Position numbers and translations under genes: made by a program. The notes beneath the pieces were generated by a model. It was not told where the DNA came from and made no database searches. It was given only the letters and a program-made list of their open reading frames with translations. Shown piece after piece: positions 34,201 to 45,400 of a DNA stretch of 64,000 nucleotides. Source of the DNA: Euglena gracilis (Eukaryota; Euglenida; Euglenophyceae; Euglenales); contig CP154956.1 in NCBI GenBank assembly GCA_039621445.1, positions 51,645,204 to 51,709,203 on the forward strand, in the 5' to 3' direction. The stretch's first letter is position 1. Each line of letters begins with the position of its first letter.

Positions 34201-37200
34201 TTTTTTCTGTTGACCAACCCCTCCACAAACATCATCACTTTGATGGTTATTTGATTTTTCAAAAAAAAAACTCGAGAAATTTTCGGTGCTTCGCTCGCAC
34301 CATGTGTAAATCGGTCTCTTGAGATCTCGCAGGACAGGCCCCAAAAAGGTTGCCTCCTCCCAAAATGACATCAACCCAATTCACTACCCCCTCCATCCTG
34401 AAGGCGCGAGGCGACAGGGATGAGTGATGAAATTTTGTTATTTTGGTACGTTTGAGACCTGAAGATCAAGGTTTAAGATTTCGGCACGCCTGAGTTTAGT
34501 ATAATAAACCATCAAATGATTATCCTGGCTTCATAGTGTTATGTTAGGAAGCTTAGTTTTATAACCTCTCTCTATTTTTTTTTGGTTCCCTTGCACAGGC
34601 AGGCCCAATTATGGAGTTGCTCAAGAAAGTCATTACAAACTACCCAGAGATCGCACCACAGGTTCTACTTGTTCATGGCTCCGGAAAGTACGACGTGGAA
34701 GGTATTTGCACCTTCACATGCCATCTCCACTCCAGGGACGTCAGCGGGAGGGGTTCTTCCAGCCAGCATCCTCTGTTCCCTACCAGCAGCTCCCAGCCAG
34801 GCTGCATCCCCCCTGCGGGGGGGGGGGTCTGTTGAAATAAAGGATGGGCAAGCCTGTCACATCTGGCAAGAAATGCCGAAAATTTTCCGAAATGGGTGAA
34901 AAATGGGCAGAAAATGGTGTTTTTGATTTTTTTTATCCCTCAAGTTTTTCTTAGTGGGATGACCCCAACCCAACTGGTTTTTAGGCGATTTTTGCTAGAT
35001 TTCACGTACCAGCCAGTGGTACCCGCCCCCTGGACCCCTACCCCTGCGAAGGGTCCATTTTTCAAGGAGCTCCTGGACCCCTCCCGAGGTTTTTAAAGAA
35101 AACCCCTGCTGTTTTGGTGAATTAAATAGCCACTGATGTTTTTTTTTTTTCATTGGGCTGCTGTCTGTCGAATGAATAATCTGTAAAATGGTTTGTTACA
35201 TGTTTTTTTTGCGCTGCATCCTCATTCCCACAGGTTTTGGAGTCGCGTGCCATGTTGGTGGAATCTCGGGCATCCCCACCGTAGGTATGGATTGCACTGT
35301 GTAATGTCATTTCGTACCTCATTGGCATTTATTCTGCTTTCCTTTTTTCCAATTCACCAAATTATCTGTGGTATTTTTGGGTTTTTTTGAATGTATTGCC
35401 ACTCCCGGCATCAAAAGAGTGTTGGTTCTGGACAAGGAAGGAGGCTAGTCAGACCAACCCCCCTTGCCCCGGGGGTGGGGGTCCACACCTGAGTCCGTGA
35501 CCTCCTGGAAGCAAGTTTTTTTTTTCCGGCACTTCGGGCTACGAAGATAATTTTTTTGGCTTAACTTTTTGGCTGATTTTTCAGAGAGAAGTGCGCAAAC
35601 ATGTGATTTTGACGCTTTTTGAGCTCCAATTTTTTTCTGTTCTTTGCTCCGATTTTTTTTATTGCAAATGGAAGAGTGGTCCCTCTGAGACCTGACTCCC
35701 CCCCTCTCCGATCAGGGATAGTGTGGTATGCAAAATCACATAAAAATCTGCATTACCATGTGAATGAAGTTAGCCAGAAGTCACACAAATCACGTGTTGC
35801 TGTCGTGTCGTTGTTGTAACGACGACGTTGAAGAACATTTCTTGAGCAACTCAGGTTTCAAAATGTCGCACGTGTTTGCAATGGCTGCAAAACCTTGTAA
35901 AATCACGTTAAAATTATGTATGGGATCTTGGGTCCCCGACATTCTTTTATAAAAAAAACCCATGCCCCTTGTTCCCTCTTTTCCCCCATTTTTTTTTTGC
36001 TCTGAGAACACCTTAAATTTTTCTGTGTTTTCTGCCACCGATTTTGTCGGAGCGAATTTATCTTTTTGCCCACTTCCCCCCTAGCACCAGAGATGTTTTT
36101 TCAACATATGCAAACTGGGACGGGGTTTGGGGGTTTCGATCTGACCCCACAACAGGGCCCTGTGTGTTCTCTTGGAGGGAAGTTCCTCTTTTTTTTTTCT
36201 TCCAGGGCGAAGCACAAACAAATATTTTTTCTGCCTCAAAATTGAAATTTCGCCCCCAAAGGTGGATCCCTCGGGGCCCCCTCAAAGTCCCATGGTTGTG
36301 AAGCCCTGTCCCTCTGAGTTTCAAAAGAAAATCTCTGCTCGATGTCAATTGATGTTGCTCGAAGGTTCTTTTTTTACAGCAGGTTCAGGCGTGTGGTGGG
36401 TTCTGGATGCTGTTCAGGAGTTACCACCGAATGGCTGGAGTTGGACGGGATCAGCTACAACCAGATCCAGACCCTCCTTCAGGATGGGTCCGAGGCGGTT
36501 GCTCTACTTGGACACTCGGGCACGCTTTGGGGCATGGTGGGCACTCCCCTCCCTGCGGTGCAGTCATGTCTGTGTTGGGCACTTTGGGTGTGCAGCATTG
36601 CTGCCCTTGGGTGCCTCCACAGGCTTTTGTTCCACCGTGTGAGATGAACCGTCAAGCCAAGCAAATCCTCTACGTCAGCATAGGCAACAAGATCTCTCTC
36701 CAGGTGAGCGCCGTTAGGCATCGAGCCAAGGCTAAGAGCTCGAACGCATGTGCGCGTGCGCATACATGCACACGCACACAGTCACCACAACACACACGCA
36801 CGCACACGCACGCACGCACGCACGCACGGACGCACGCACGCACGCACACACACACAGGTGCACACACGCACGCATGCACACGCACGCATGCATGCACGCG
36901 CACCACAGCACACGCTTTCGCAAAGATTCAAACCACTCTTTCTGCTATTTCTGACTGGAAGGAGAGTTCTATTTTGGGCAGCGAGGGGTAAAAAAGGGGC
37001 TTGGTCAGTCCTGCAAAAACCAAATGTGCATTCCATCCTGTTTAAGAGGTCTACAAAATAGCAAGAAGCCACGGTTGTAGTTTGGTGATTCTCGCACAAG
37101 TTACGTGAGCCTCTTTGGGGTTTCAACCAATGTGCTTGGGTGGTCTTTGGCAAAATGGTCTTAATTTATATCCACATTTTCTTTCAGATACAAAAGTTTG

Positions 37201-38217
37201 AAGATGAATTTGTGGGCGATGCCTGAAAAATCTATTCCCTCCCTGCCAGGGCGACGATCGCCCATGGGGGCACCACGGCGGGGGGGGGGGGGCACTCACC
37301 AGTTTTTTCTTCTTCTTTCAACCAGCAGCCTTTTTCCAGCCTTCTATTGCTGGATGGTAACGTGTTTTTCTGTTTTTCTGTTATATATATTTAACAATGG
37401 GAAAATGCACTGCACAGCTCAACGTTTTTCACCTTCAAAATTAGCTCTGAATGCAAAATCAATTTCTTGCACAATCTGTGGATTCCAGAACTTTTTTTTG
37501 TATCCTTTTTCACACCAGGATCCCTGTCCATTAGTCAGCAGCTTTTTCGGCTCCAGCCAGGCAAATTTTCCATCCTGCGAGCTACATTTCTGGGTTGTTA
37601 TGTGACACCATGCTGTCGAAAATTTTCCTTGTATAAACACAGCACAGCACCACCTTTCGATCTGTTCTCCTTCAGACAGCGGTGGAGCTCGTCAAGTCCA
37701 CATGCCTGTCTAATCTTCCGGAACCAGGTCTGCCCACTTCCAGTCCTGAAAGTATTTGATGTGATCCTCTTCTTTGTTGGAAGCATGAATTTTATGCAGC
37801 GTCTCTTTGTCTTTTTGATGGCCAAATCCTTCGTCACAACAGCTGCTGCTGGTCACACAGCCTGGTGGATGTGCCAACAACCACACCAAAGCATTTGTTT
37901 CCTGGTTTGGCCTCACCAAGTTTTTTTTTGCAATATCTTATTTATCTGCCGCACTGTCACGCTCAACAGGGGACGCGACATCACAGTGCCATGACCCGGA
38001 AAAGCCGATGCCCTCTCCTGCCACAGTCTCCAAAGCTGTGAAATGCAACGAAGAAATCATTGGGCGGCGGCTGGACCCGGCCGCGTCGACCCCCACAACG
38101 CCGCAGCCGGTGCCAAACGGCGGAACTCCTTTGGTGGAGAAAAAGGCGGCTGCCGTGGCTCGGCAGAAAGCCCTTGCTGCTTTTGAAGCTGCACAAAAGG
38201 TCAACACCCCCAAATAG
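27815..38217 (+). CDS. Endonuclease V homologue, copy 2 (in frame; catalytic residues replaced)
   Basis: Exons: 27815-27855, 27905-28018 or 27905-28044, (candidate 30084-30108), 33224-33361, 34599-34701, 35234-35284, 36418-36536, 36623-36703, 37188-37211, 37987-38217. Exon 3 is exactly 46 codons and in frame here, so this copy could make a full product of roughly 300 residues, against 220-280 for typical EndoV. It retains Asp of GVD and Glu of GFRE. It has His for the second catalytic Asp (LLVHGSG), Asn for the C-terminal His (SIGNKIS), TTE for the lysines after VGV, and PAMP where the strand-separating PYIP usually lies. The last exon lacks one codon relative to copy 1, an in-frame change. 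DNA or RNA cleavage by the classical mechanism is doubtful; inosine binding could remain. Confidence 0.78.
28224..28291. repeat. (TG)n microsatellite in EndoV intron, copy 2
   Basis: About 68 bases of TG, counterpart of 9052-9122 with a different length. Confidence 0.9.
29440..29900. repeat. Imperfect internal duplication specific to copy 2
   Basis: Words from 10300-10610 of copy 1 (AAATGTT-CGA, GGCGAGATTTGGGG-TTTA-TTTTCTGCTCG, GGTCCCATT, TTAAGGCAT, GAGGTGCCTTAAAAACAAT) appear twice here, at 29440-29690 and 29715-29880, each copy with different small deletions. Copy 1 has them once. Confidence 0.55.
31791..32843. mobile_element. Foldback-type element with terminal inverted repeats, copy 2
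   Basis: Same insertion as 12509-13547 with identical outer ends (31791-31817 and 32817-32843). It differs in G-run and C-run lengths and in the purine-rich centre. Presence in both 19 kb copies means insertion preceded their separation. Confidence 0.65.
33687..34181 (-). CDS. Antisense ORF inside an EndoV intron, copy 2
   Basis: Counterpart of 14392-14886, 164 codons, unchanged at protein level. Given the short divergence time this says little about function. Confidence 0.2.
   Translation of the reverse strand: MKLTINETNLEVSSNRPKIKLGTYFWGGIISRWIKHSIWLTSRRSRSPPTPCPLSRLGSSQWTPTMFLVEKSMGATNFELESPPDWSHQEEVLAHLKETTNQRLWCPVKRAYCGGWKKVPGGAFSPKTNQMGESQTAQNGSLPRCRSSQTGSKKIRKYTLVGIY
37419..37840 (-). 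CDS. Possible minus-strand coding fragment in last EndoV intron, copy 2
   Basis: Counterpart of 18118-18540 with the same two protein-like minus frames. One substitution changes KKML to KKLL. Confidence 0.25.
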
Positions 38218-39780
38218 TGTCCCCCCACAAATGGTTTACCAGGTTTTGATCAGTCTGCTAGTGGTGTGCTCTTTGGTTTGAAATGCAACATACCAGAGGA
38301 CATTTCCCTTGATGTTGCGTCATTTTTGACTTATTCGCAATTTCGCGATTTTTTGCCATTTTTGGACCCAAAATGGGCCCAAAAATGGTCATAACTTGGG
38401 CCAGGAATGGAAGAAAGAAAGCGAAATACGGTGAATTATGGAATATGCAAGATACGGTTAGATGGGGCGTTCTGAGGGCTTCAGTTGGCGTTTTGACCAT
38501 TTGCTTTCATTCTGCTTCATTTTTGAGATCCCTTGAAATTTGTGATTTTTTTTTGCCCAAAATGGGCAAAAACGCTGTCAAAAAAAATCGGGTTTAAAAC
38601 GTCACATCCTTGGATCCAGGACGTAATTTTGGCTAACTGTGGATTACCAGGAAAGCCAGGCAGTGGTGGAAAGCCAAGTGGTGTTGCACGGGCTTGAGTT
38701 CCCTTTATGGGTCCTTTTAGATGACTCGGCAGCCGTGGAAAGTTCTTTCCAAAATTCACTTTTTTCTTGCTGGCGGAAAGGCGCTATGTTATGGTCCCTT
38801 TTCCTCCTATAGCGGTGGGTGGACACCCCGTACATATTCCTTTTCTCGAACCCTGCCCTAACCCCTCTTGGGGTCCGGACTGCCTCCTGCACCTGCAAAG
38901 GAGCCCCCAAAGTCATATTTCTCCTTCGGACGCTTTTTTTGCAATTTTTTTTGTTGTTTTGCCCAAAAATGTGCCCAAAATGGTCTTTTGGCTGATTTCG
39001 GGGTGACCAATTTTGGCCCTGCGCAAAGGGGGATGACCAATTTTCGGCCTGGCGCTTTGCGCAGGGCCAAAATTGATCACCCGGACCACGCCACTGTTTT
39101 GTTGGGTGTGTGTTCCCTCACCCTTTCGCCCTGCTGGACTGGGGGGATTTGACCCCCCTAATATTTATGCCTTTATATTGAACCCTGGATAAAGAGCTCA
39201 GCAACAAATGACGACTAGGTAATTTTTTATATTCATTTTTTCTCCCAAATTTACCGCTCCAAATATTATCCCCCAACCTCCAACATCAGGTGCCCAAATG
39301 GCAAATTAGGGCGTTTATTATTTTGGGTGTTTAAGCAAATAATTTTTTTATTTTTGTAATTTTCTTTTGCTCTTTACTGAAGAGCTGGAGTGGGTGAAGA
39401 AAGCCCCGAAAATCATGAAAAGACAAATATTTTTCTCATGATATGACGTTTTCATAGGTTCTATTGAACGCAAAACATGAATTTTGGGCGTTCATCGACC
39501 CAAGAAAAATGGATCTAAACCCCATGGATACTCAACCCCTCTTGTGCTGTGGCTTCCTCGAAGAAGCCACAACGTCATTCAGGCCCAATCCGCCATGAAT
39601 AATCACACCCCTTCATGAGGGCTAACCGAAGAAATTGTCGAACACGGACACACAAAAAATGCTGCTTTTCAAGTGGAGTTGTCATTTCCATTTTGTAAGT
39701 CCCTTCCATTTTTTTTTCGTTCTTGCCATCTCCTGTTTGTGGAGCAGCGTTCAAGGACTCTTTCATGGTCCCTCCTGCAG
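38218..39780. other. Region between EndoV and the GxGYY-motif gene, copy 2
   Basis: Counterpart of 18925-20497. Contains the R3 repeat 38925-39095, shortened where copy 1 has GGACGCTTTGCGTCGAAAGG. The short frame starting ATG GAT CTA AAC CCC near 39510 is kept. No certain gene. Confidence 0.35.
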
Positions 39781-39897
39781 GGTTCACCACCGCAACAAGA
39801 AGCCAAAGCCCAGCCCCCCATCAGTGACGGCAATTTCATCCCTGCAAGCGGGTTCTCTGGATACGTTCCTGGATTTTTCTTTCAGATGGGATCTAAG
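39781..39897 (+). CDS. GxGYY-motif gene, penultimate coding exon
   Basis: 39 codons, phase 0 on both sides, acceptor CCTCCTGCAG, donor AAG|GTTTGC. The N-terminal part is Gln/Pro-rich; the C-terminal part, FIPASGFSGYVPGFFFQMGSK, is a conserved-looking motif half. Joining to 56044 (GLGYYRD) gives GFSGYVPGFFFQ-MGSK-GLGYYRD. I recognise this as resembling a short Gly/aromatic motif found in several eukaryotic proteins but cannot name the family with confidence. The 16.1 kb intron that follows (39898-56043) is filled by retroelements on the opposite strand. Upstream exons are not identified. Confidence 0.6.
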
Positions 39898-40330
39898 GTT
39901 TGCACACGACTTTTTCCCTGTGAATCAGAAGTTCAGCTGAATTCAGTTGTTGCATCTGCCAGGATGGTGCGGATTGAAATAGTCTCTCACCGCGCAAAGA
40001 AAGATAAAGTACTCTCCGGTCATCGCTTGCTCCATTCTCTCGCTCCTCAACTCACGGTGTGCGCGCGCGCGCGCGCCCTCTCTCTCTCCCCCAATCTCTC
40101 ATCTCTCTTCTCCAGCCTCTCTCTCGCACTCTCATCATCTCTCTCGTCTCGCTAGCTCTCTCCTTCTCTCTCTCTCTCTCCTCGCTCATCTCCTCCTCTC
40201 TCTCAGGTGTTGATCTGCCAGGATGGGGCGGATGAATGGTTGCTTTAGGTCTTCAACGCGCAAAAGAGAAAAGGAAAAGTACTCTCCGGTCATCGCGGGC
40301 TCGCGCTGCGCAAGAGGGGGATCGTGAGTC
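39898..40330. repeat. CT-rich edge of the retroelement nest with a 95-bp flank duplication
   Basis: 39953-40035 (CATCTGCCAGGATG...GTACTCTCCGGTCATCGC) recurs at 40212-40300 with small differences. Between them lies CT-rich sequence (40077-40206) with a (GC)n stretch at 40060. The 40212 copy resembles the end of 19 kb copy 1 (20672-20750) more closely than 39953 does, sharing GAATGGTTGCTTTAGGTC. No gene here. Confidence 0.55.
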
Positions 40331-40756
40331 CTTGGTAGTGCGCGCGCGAGCGCGCCCTTCTGCCGCTCGGCCTCCTGTCCCCCGGTGGCTGCCCGTCTGT
40401 CTCGCGCTCTGGGCTGCCCCTTCCCTTTCCCCCTCCCCCCTCCCTTGGCCTCCGGTCCTCCGGGGGCTGCCCGTCTGTCTGGCGCGCTGGGCTGCCCCTT
40501 CCCCCTCCCCCCTCCCTTGCCTGCTGGTGGGTGTGTGGCGGTCCCCGTGCGTGCGTGCGTGCTGGGGGGGCGGCGCTCCCCCCATGGGCTCCGCACGCCT
40601 TTCACGCCACCCCCGGACCCCGCGCCAGGGCCCGGGGGCCCGGGGATGCCACCGCCGGCGAGCCCCCCACCCCCCAGGGCCCCTGGGCACGGGGATCTGG
40701 GCTCGGCGCATCGTCGTGGTACATCGTCCCGTCCCGCATGACGTCCTCTGTCATGC

Positions 40757-40758
<2 letters not shown>
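40331..40758 (-). mobile_element. PLE fragment F (5'-truncated, VNTR 3' region)
   Basis: Matches the 3' part of units E and D: two VNTR units of about 75 bp (GGCTGCCCGTCTGTCT...GGGCTGCCCCTTCC), then the 40530-40685 block with GTGCGTGCGTGCGTGC, CCCATGGGCTCCGCACGC and GGGCCCGGGGGCCCGGGGATG shared with 42712-42866 and 55003-55153. It is cut at 40758 by a (CT)n tract. No ORF of interest. Confidence 0.6.

Positions 40759-40800
<42 letters not shown>
40759..40800. repeat. (CT)n tract at lower end of element C
   Basis: About 21 CT units directly abutting the 196-bp direct repeat of element C. Confidence 0.9.
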
Positions 40801-40804
<4 letters not shown>

Positions 40805-42384
40805 AATTAGTATGGGTGGGGAGCTGGTTGTTGGGTCGTGTGGCGGTCGAAGTCGGCTGGTGCGTTTCGCCCCGACCGGTGGGATTGGGGCTGATCACAG
40901 GAGATCCCACCGGCCTTTGCTCCTGACGCTTCTGTCGTCCTTGGGCCTTCCTGCCGGGTGGTCGGCGGTCGTGTTGGTGGTTGGGAAGGTCGGACTGGGC
41001 GGGGGTGGGGGCTGGAAAGAACACCTTTCCCGCTAGTGGCACCAATTGTGTGATGTGCATGCGCCAGGAGTGTCGGGTAGAAAGGGAAGGGGAGGAAATG
41101 GGGCAGTGAGGCCAGTCCTCGGCACATTTCAGGCTCGGTCTTTCACGAAGCCTGAAGGCCAGGCCTGGACACTCATGGGGAGGCAGGCTTGCTCGTATTA
41201 TGGGCTGAGGCCGGGTCTGGGCGTGGCTCCCGGGGCTGGCAGCAGACCCGGTCTCAATGCTCCAAGGCCAAGCCTGGTGGCCCCTCGGGGGCAGGTGCAG
41301 ACCTTGGGGGGTCCTGAGGCTGAGCCTGAGCGCTCCCAGCAAGGGCAGGCGCAGGCTCCTCGGACCCAGTCCGGACCTGCGCACGCACCTGTTGCTGACA
41401 GGCCTGCCCTTCTGCAATCGGAGGCCCAGCCTGGGCAACCAATTGGAGGGAGGAGAGGCCTCTTTCCCACCAAGAAGGGGACCGGCCGAGGCGCGGTTTC
41501 CTGCTTGGGACCCATGGGAGAAACAAAGGGCGGTGGAGGCCTTTTCCGGGTCTCCAACCGCCGTACACTCACCCCTCTAGTACGCTGTCGAGGGACCGCA
41601 CGCTGCACGTACCGAGGGGGGCCGCGTGGGTGCGTGCGGACACACACACGTCGGGAGGAGAAACATACACCCCTCTAGTACGCTGACGAGGGACCGCACG
41701 CTGCACGGACCGAGGGGGGCCGCGTGGGTGCGTGCGGACACACACACGTCGGGAGAAGAAACATACACCCCTCTAGTACGCTGTCGAGGGACCGCACGCT
41801 GCACGTACCGAGGGGGGCCGCGTGGGTGCGTGCGGACACACACACGTCGGGAGGGGGACAAAACAACCCCGATAGGCACGTTGGCTGCTCCCTGCTGGCC
41901 GGAGGAAACACTGCCGGAAAAAACAGACGCAGTTGGAGGGAAAGATTCAAAAATTCTTTAACCCAACCTTTTTCACCATGCCCGAAAATGGTAAAAAAAT
42001 CCTTTGGCGGCCAGCTGAGAACAGCCTCTTTGCCATGGGACATGCGCAGAGGCATGCCACTGCAGAGGGAAGGAGAAAGAAGCCCGGGGAGGGCGCTGGG
42101 GGGGAGGCGTAGGGGTGCTAAAAACCACTCCACGCAATTCTGGGGAGAACCCCGCTCAGCGGCGGGGCCACGCTTGCGCGCGACGTCTCTCTTGGAAATT
42201 GGTATGGGTGGGGAGCTGGTTGTTGGGTCGTGTGGCGGTCGAAGTCGGCTGGTGCGTTTCGCCCCGACCGGTGGGATTGGGGCTGATCACAGGAGATCCC
42301 ACCGGCCTTTGCTCCTGACGCTTCTGTCGTCCTTGGGCCTTCCTGCCGGGTGGTCGGCGGTCGTGTTGGTGGTTGGGAAGGTCG

Positions 42385-42388
<4 letters not shown>
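40801..42388 (-). mobile_element. Element C: non-autonomous PLE-like element with 196-bp direct terminal repeats
   Basis: The terminal direct repeats 40801-40996 and 42193-42388 differ at about one base. Both outer ends meet (CT)n tracts (40759-40800 and 42389-42422). The repeat is a diverged relative of the element A terminal repeat: TCTCTCTTGGAAATTGGTATGGGTGGGGAG here, TCTCTCTTCCAGATTGGTGTGGATGGGGAG in A. The 1.2 kb interior carries a 98-bp minisatellite and no GIY-YIG or reverse transcriptase, so mobilisation in trans by an A-like element is inferred. Strand is assigned by that similarity. Confidence 0.6.
41575..41853. repeat. 98-bp minisatellite (2.85 units) in element C
   Basis: Units start at 41575, 41673 and 41771 with CTCTAGTACGCTG and contain GAGGGACCGCACGCTGCACG and GGTGCGTGCGGACACACAC. 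They differ at only a few positions. Open in several frames by composition; no coding claim. Confidence 0.85.

Positions 42389-42422
<34 letters not shown>
42389..42422. repeat. (CT)n tract between elements C and E
   Basis: About 17 CT units between the upper terminal repeat of C and the 3' end of unit E. Confidence 0.9.
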
Positions 42423-42426
<4 letters not shown>

Positions 42427-45400
42427 CTTCCTGGGTTTCCCTTGCCTTTCCCTTTCCCCCTCCCCCCTCCCTTGGCCTCCTGTCCCCCGGTGGCTGCCCG
42501 TCTGTCTGGCGCACTGGGCTGCCCCTTCCCTTTCCCCCTCCCCCCTCCCTTGGCCTCCTGTCCCCAGGGGGCTGCCCGTCTGTCTGGCGCACTGGGCTGC
42601 CCCTCCATTTCCGCCTCCCCCCTCCCTTGGCCTCCGGTCCTCCGGTGGCTGCCCGTCTGTCTGGCGCGCTGGGCTGCCCCTTCCCCCTCCCCCCTCCCTT
42701 GCCTGCTGGTGGGTGTGTGGCGGTCCCCGTGCGTGCGTGCGTGCTGGGGGGGCGGCGCTCCCCCCATGGGCTCCGCACGCGTTTCACGCCACCCCCGGAC
42801 CCCGCGCCAGGGCCCGGGGGCCCGGGGATGCCACCGCCGGCGAGCCCCCCACCCCCCAGGGCCCCGTCGGCGTGGTACACCTCGTTCTGGTACCCGCATG
42901 ACGGGCACGGCTGGCAGGTTCCGTGCCCGGCACGCGGGTTTCGGGGATCTCCGTGGCCGTGTCGATCTTGGGCTCCGTCGCCTCGTCCTCGGCCTCGTCC
43001 TCCCCGTCCTCCGCGTCCTCCTCGTTGCTCTGGTGGCGGCTGCCTGCTCGTATGGCGGCTTGGGGGTTCCAACCCAATGGATCTCTTCCGCCCCCGGCGT
43101 TGTTGCTGTGGCTGCAGGGGGGCCCAGGGGTTGTCGTCCCTTAGGCGTTGCTGCTGCTGCTGCGGGGGCGGATTCTGCCGCCATTGGTCGAGCTCTTGCT
43201 GCATTTCTTGCAGCGCTCGTTGGAGCCCTTGGAGGCGCTTTTGGAGGCGTTTTCGGCCGGTGCTTTGTGCTGTTTGCCAGCCCTCTCCTTGGGGTTGGCC
43301 CTGCCGGCTTCCTTGTGGGGTGACGTTTCCTTTGCCACCCTTGCCTCCTTTCCTGGGCTGTGTCTGTCCTTTTCCTGTTTGTTGTCCTCCTCGCTGGGCC
43401 CCCCCTTTTGGGTTGGGCTGTTGGTACCCTCTTTGGGGTGGTCCGGGGTTCTTTGCTTCCCCGATCCGTGCCCCTTTCTTCCAGTCGTGCTGGTCTTGGC
43501 TTCTGCTTCTGGGGCACGGTTCTTCTGCTCCTTCGTCCCGCTTGACGGCGTGTCGGGCCACGCCCTGCCAGTGATTGGCAGGTACCCCTGGAGATCCGCC
43601 CCAGGTCGGTCGCGGGTTCTTAGGCTGGCGCCCCGCCTGCCACCCGGGGCAGAGGTCCTCTGCGCCGGGCAGGCCGTCATTGCCTGGCATGCCTTTGTTT
43701 TGTGCTGTCATGGTTGCTGGTTGTTTCTGTTTTGTGGGGGTCCCGATTGACGGCGTGCCGGGACACGCCCTGCCGGTGATCGGCAGGTACCCCTGGAGAG
43801 CCGCCCCAGGCCGGTTGCGGGTGATTCTTTGGGCTCCCCGCTTGCCCCTCGGGGGGGTCCGCTGCCGACCCTTCCTCTTCTGGGCCTGGCTGCTTCGCCT
43901 CCCCGATGCGCTGGCCTTCCTGCCAGTCGTGGCTGGTGGGTTCTCCACCTTCGTCTTCCGCTCCGGTGTGGGACCTCCGCCTCTCTTCTCGCGTGCTGCT
44001 GGCTTGGCCTTCTGCTTGGGTTGGTGGGCCTTCGTTCTCCCTCGCCTTCCATCGGCGGATCTCGTCCCTCCGCTTGTCGGCGACGGCTGCCCACACTTGG
44101 TCTTGGAGGCTTTGGTCCCACCCCTGCCACATCTCGTGGCGGTCGCTTGCTTTGGGCGTGGCCTTGAAGCGCTCGTACTGCTCCCGCCACTCTGCCGGCC
44201 ACTCGGCCAAGCGCGTGTACAGCCTCTTCTTGCGTTGGCTTGGCTGGGTTGCCTGCGAGGCGTCGTCCCCTTCGGTGGGCTGTGGTGTGGCCGCCTCCTC
44301 CACCACCACCGACACTGGGCGCTTGTTGCCCAGGAGTCGGTCTGTGGCCATGGGGTCGCTTCTTGCCGGTGCCTCCTCGGTGGCTGTGGTGCTTTGTGCT
44401 TCCTGCGTGGGGGTGGCGCTCGGTGGCGGTGTGGCGCTTGTTGTTGGTGTTGGTAGGGCCGGCGTGCTGCTTGCCGCTGCTGCTGCTGCTGCGGGCACGG
44501 GGCTGGTGCTGCCGGGTGGTGCTGCTGGCGTGGCGGTGGTGCTGGCCCCTTCCGTTGCGGGTGGTGGTAGGTTGCTGCTTGGCGGTGGTGCTGCTCCTGC
44601 CGGGGTGGTGCCTGCTGCGGGCGATGTGGGTGTGGCGGCGGTGGGTGAGGTGGCGGCTCTCTTGCTGCTGCTGTTGCTGCTGCCAGATCCATCGCACCAT
44701 TTCGATGAGCAGTGCCCGTTGGGGGTCCACTGCTCCTTCCGCCGGGTATGGCTGTGGTCGCCCCATCTCCCGCTGCCACCGGGCCCTTGTCGGCCCGGTG
44801 GTGCTGCTGACCGCTTGGATCAGTCGTTGGACTGGCATGGGCAGCTGTGCGCTCGCCCCCCGGAGCAGCGCGGTCACTGCCCCGGTGTCCAGCCCCGGCA
44901 GCAGGAGCGGGCGTTCCACTGGCACCAGGCGCTCCACGTGCACCGGCACCGGGTACGGTGTGGGCACTGCGCGCTCCACGACCACCGGCACGGGTACGTG
45001 GTACGGCACTGGGATCTGTACCGGCACCACGCGCTCGACGTACACCGGCACGGGACAGGTGCTTCGCACCGGCACCGGCACCGGGTACGGTTGGGGCACC
45101 TGGACCACTTGCAGCGGCTGCTGCACTGTGGTTGTTGGCGGCTGCTGGCTGGTTGGCGTCGCCGCTGATGTCTGTGTGGTGGGTGTAGGGGAAGCGCCGG
45201 CCACCTCCCGCTCCTGTGTGCTCGCTGTGCACCGTGTTTCGGCGACAGGAACGTGAGGTGGCTGTGCTCGTGGGGAGAGTGCGCCCCCCACTGCACGCTC
45301 CTGTGCGAGAGGGGCGTGCAGTGGCAGCGACTCGGAAGGCGGACAGCCCCATCGCACAGCCTTCTCGGCCCAAGTCGACGAAGAGCTGGCAGCCCCCCGC

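Larger units (their letters stand above)
20776..40049 (+). repeat. 19.3 kb duplicated segment, copy 2
   Basis: Direct repeat of 1658-20762 with the same gene order. It is longer mainly because of an imperfect internal duplication at 29470-29880, where copy 1 has a single unit (10300-10610), and an expanded minisatellite at 23330. Its EndoV exon 3 is in frame, and its 3' end is continuous with the rest of the host gene. It is therefore the copy that makes sense with the downstream sequence. Confidence 0.9.

Noticed and set aside
41724-43574. 616-codon plus-strand frame across elements C and E
   Set aside because: Antisense to the minus-strand element proteins and crosses element C into unit E; GC-rich third positions keep it open.
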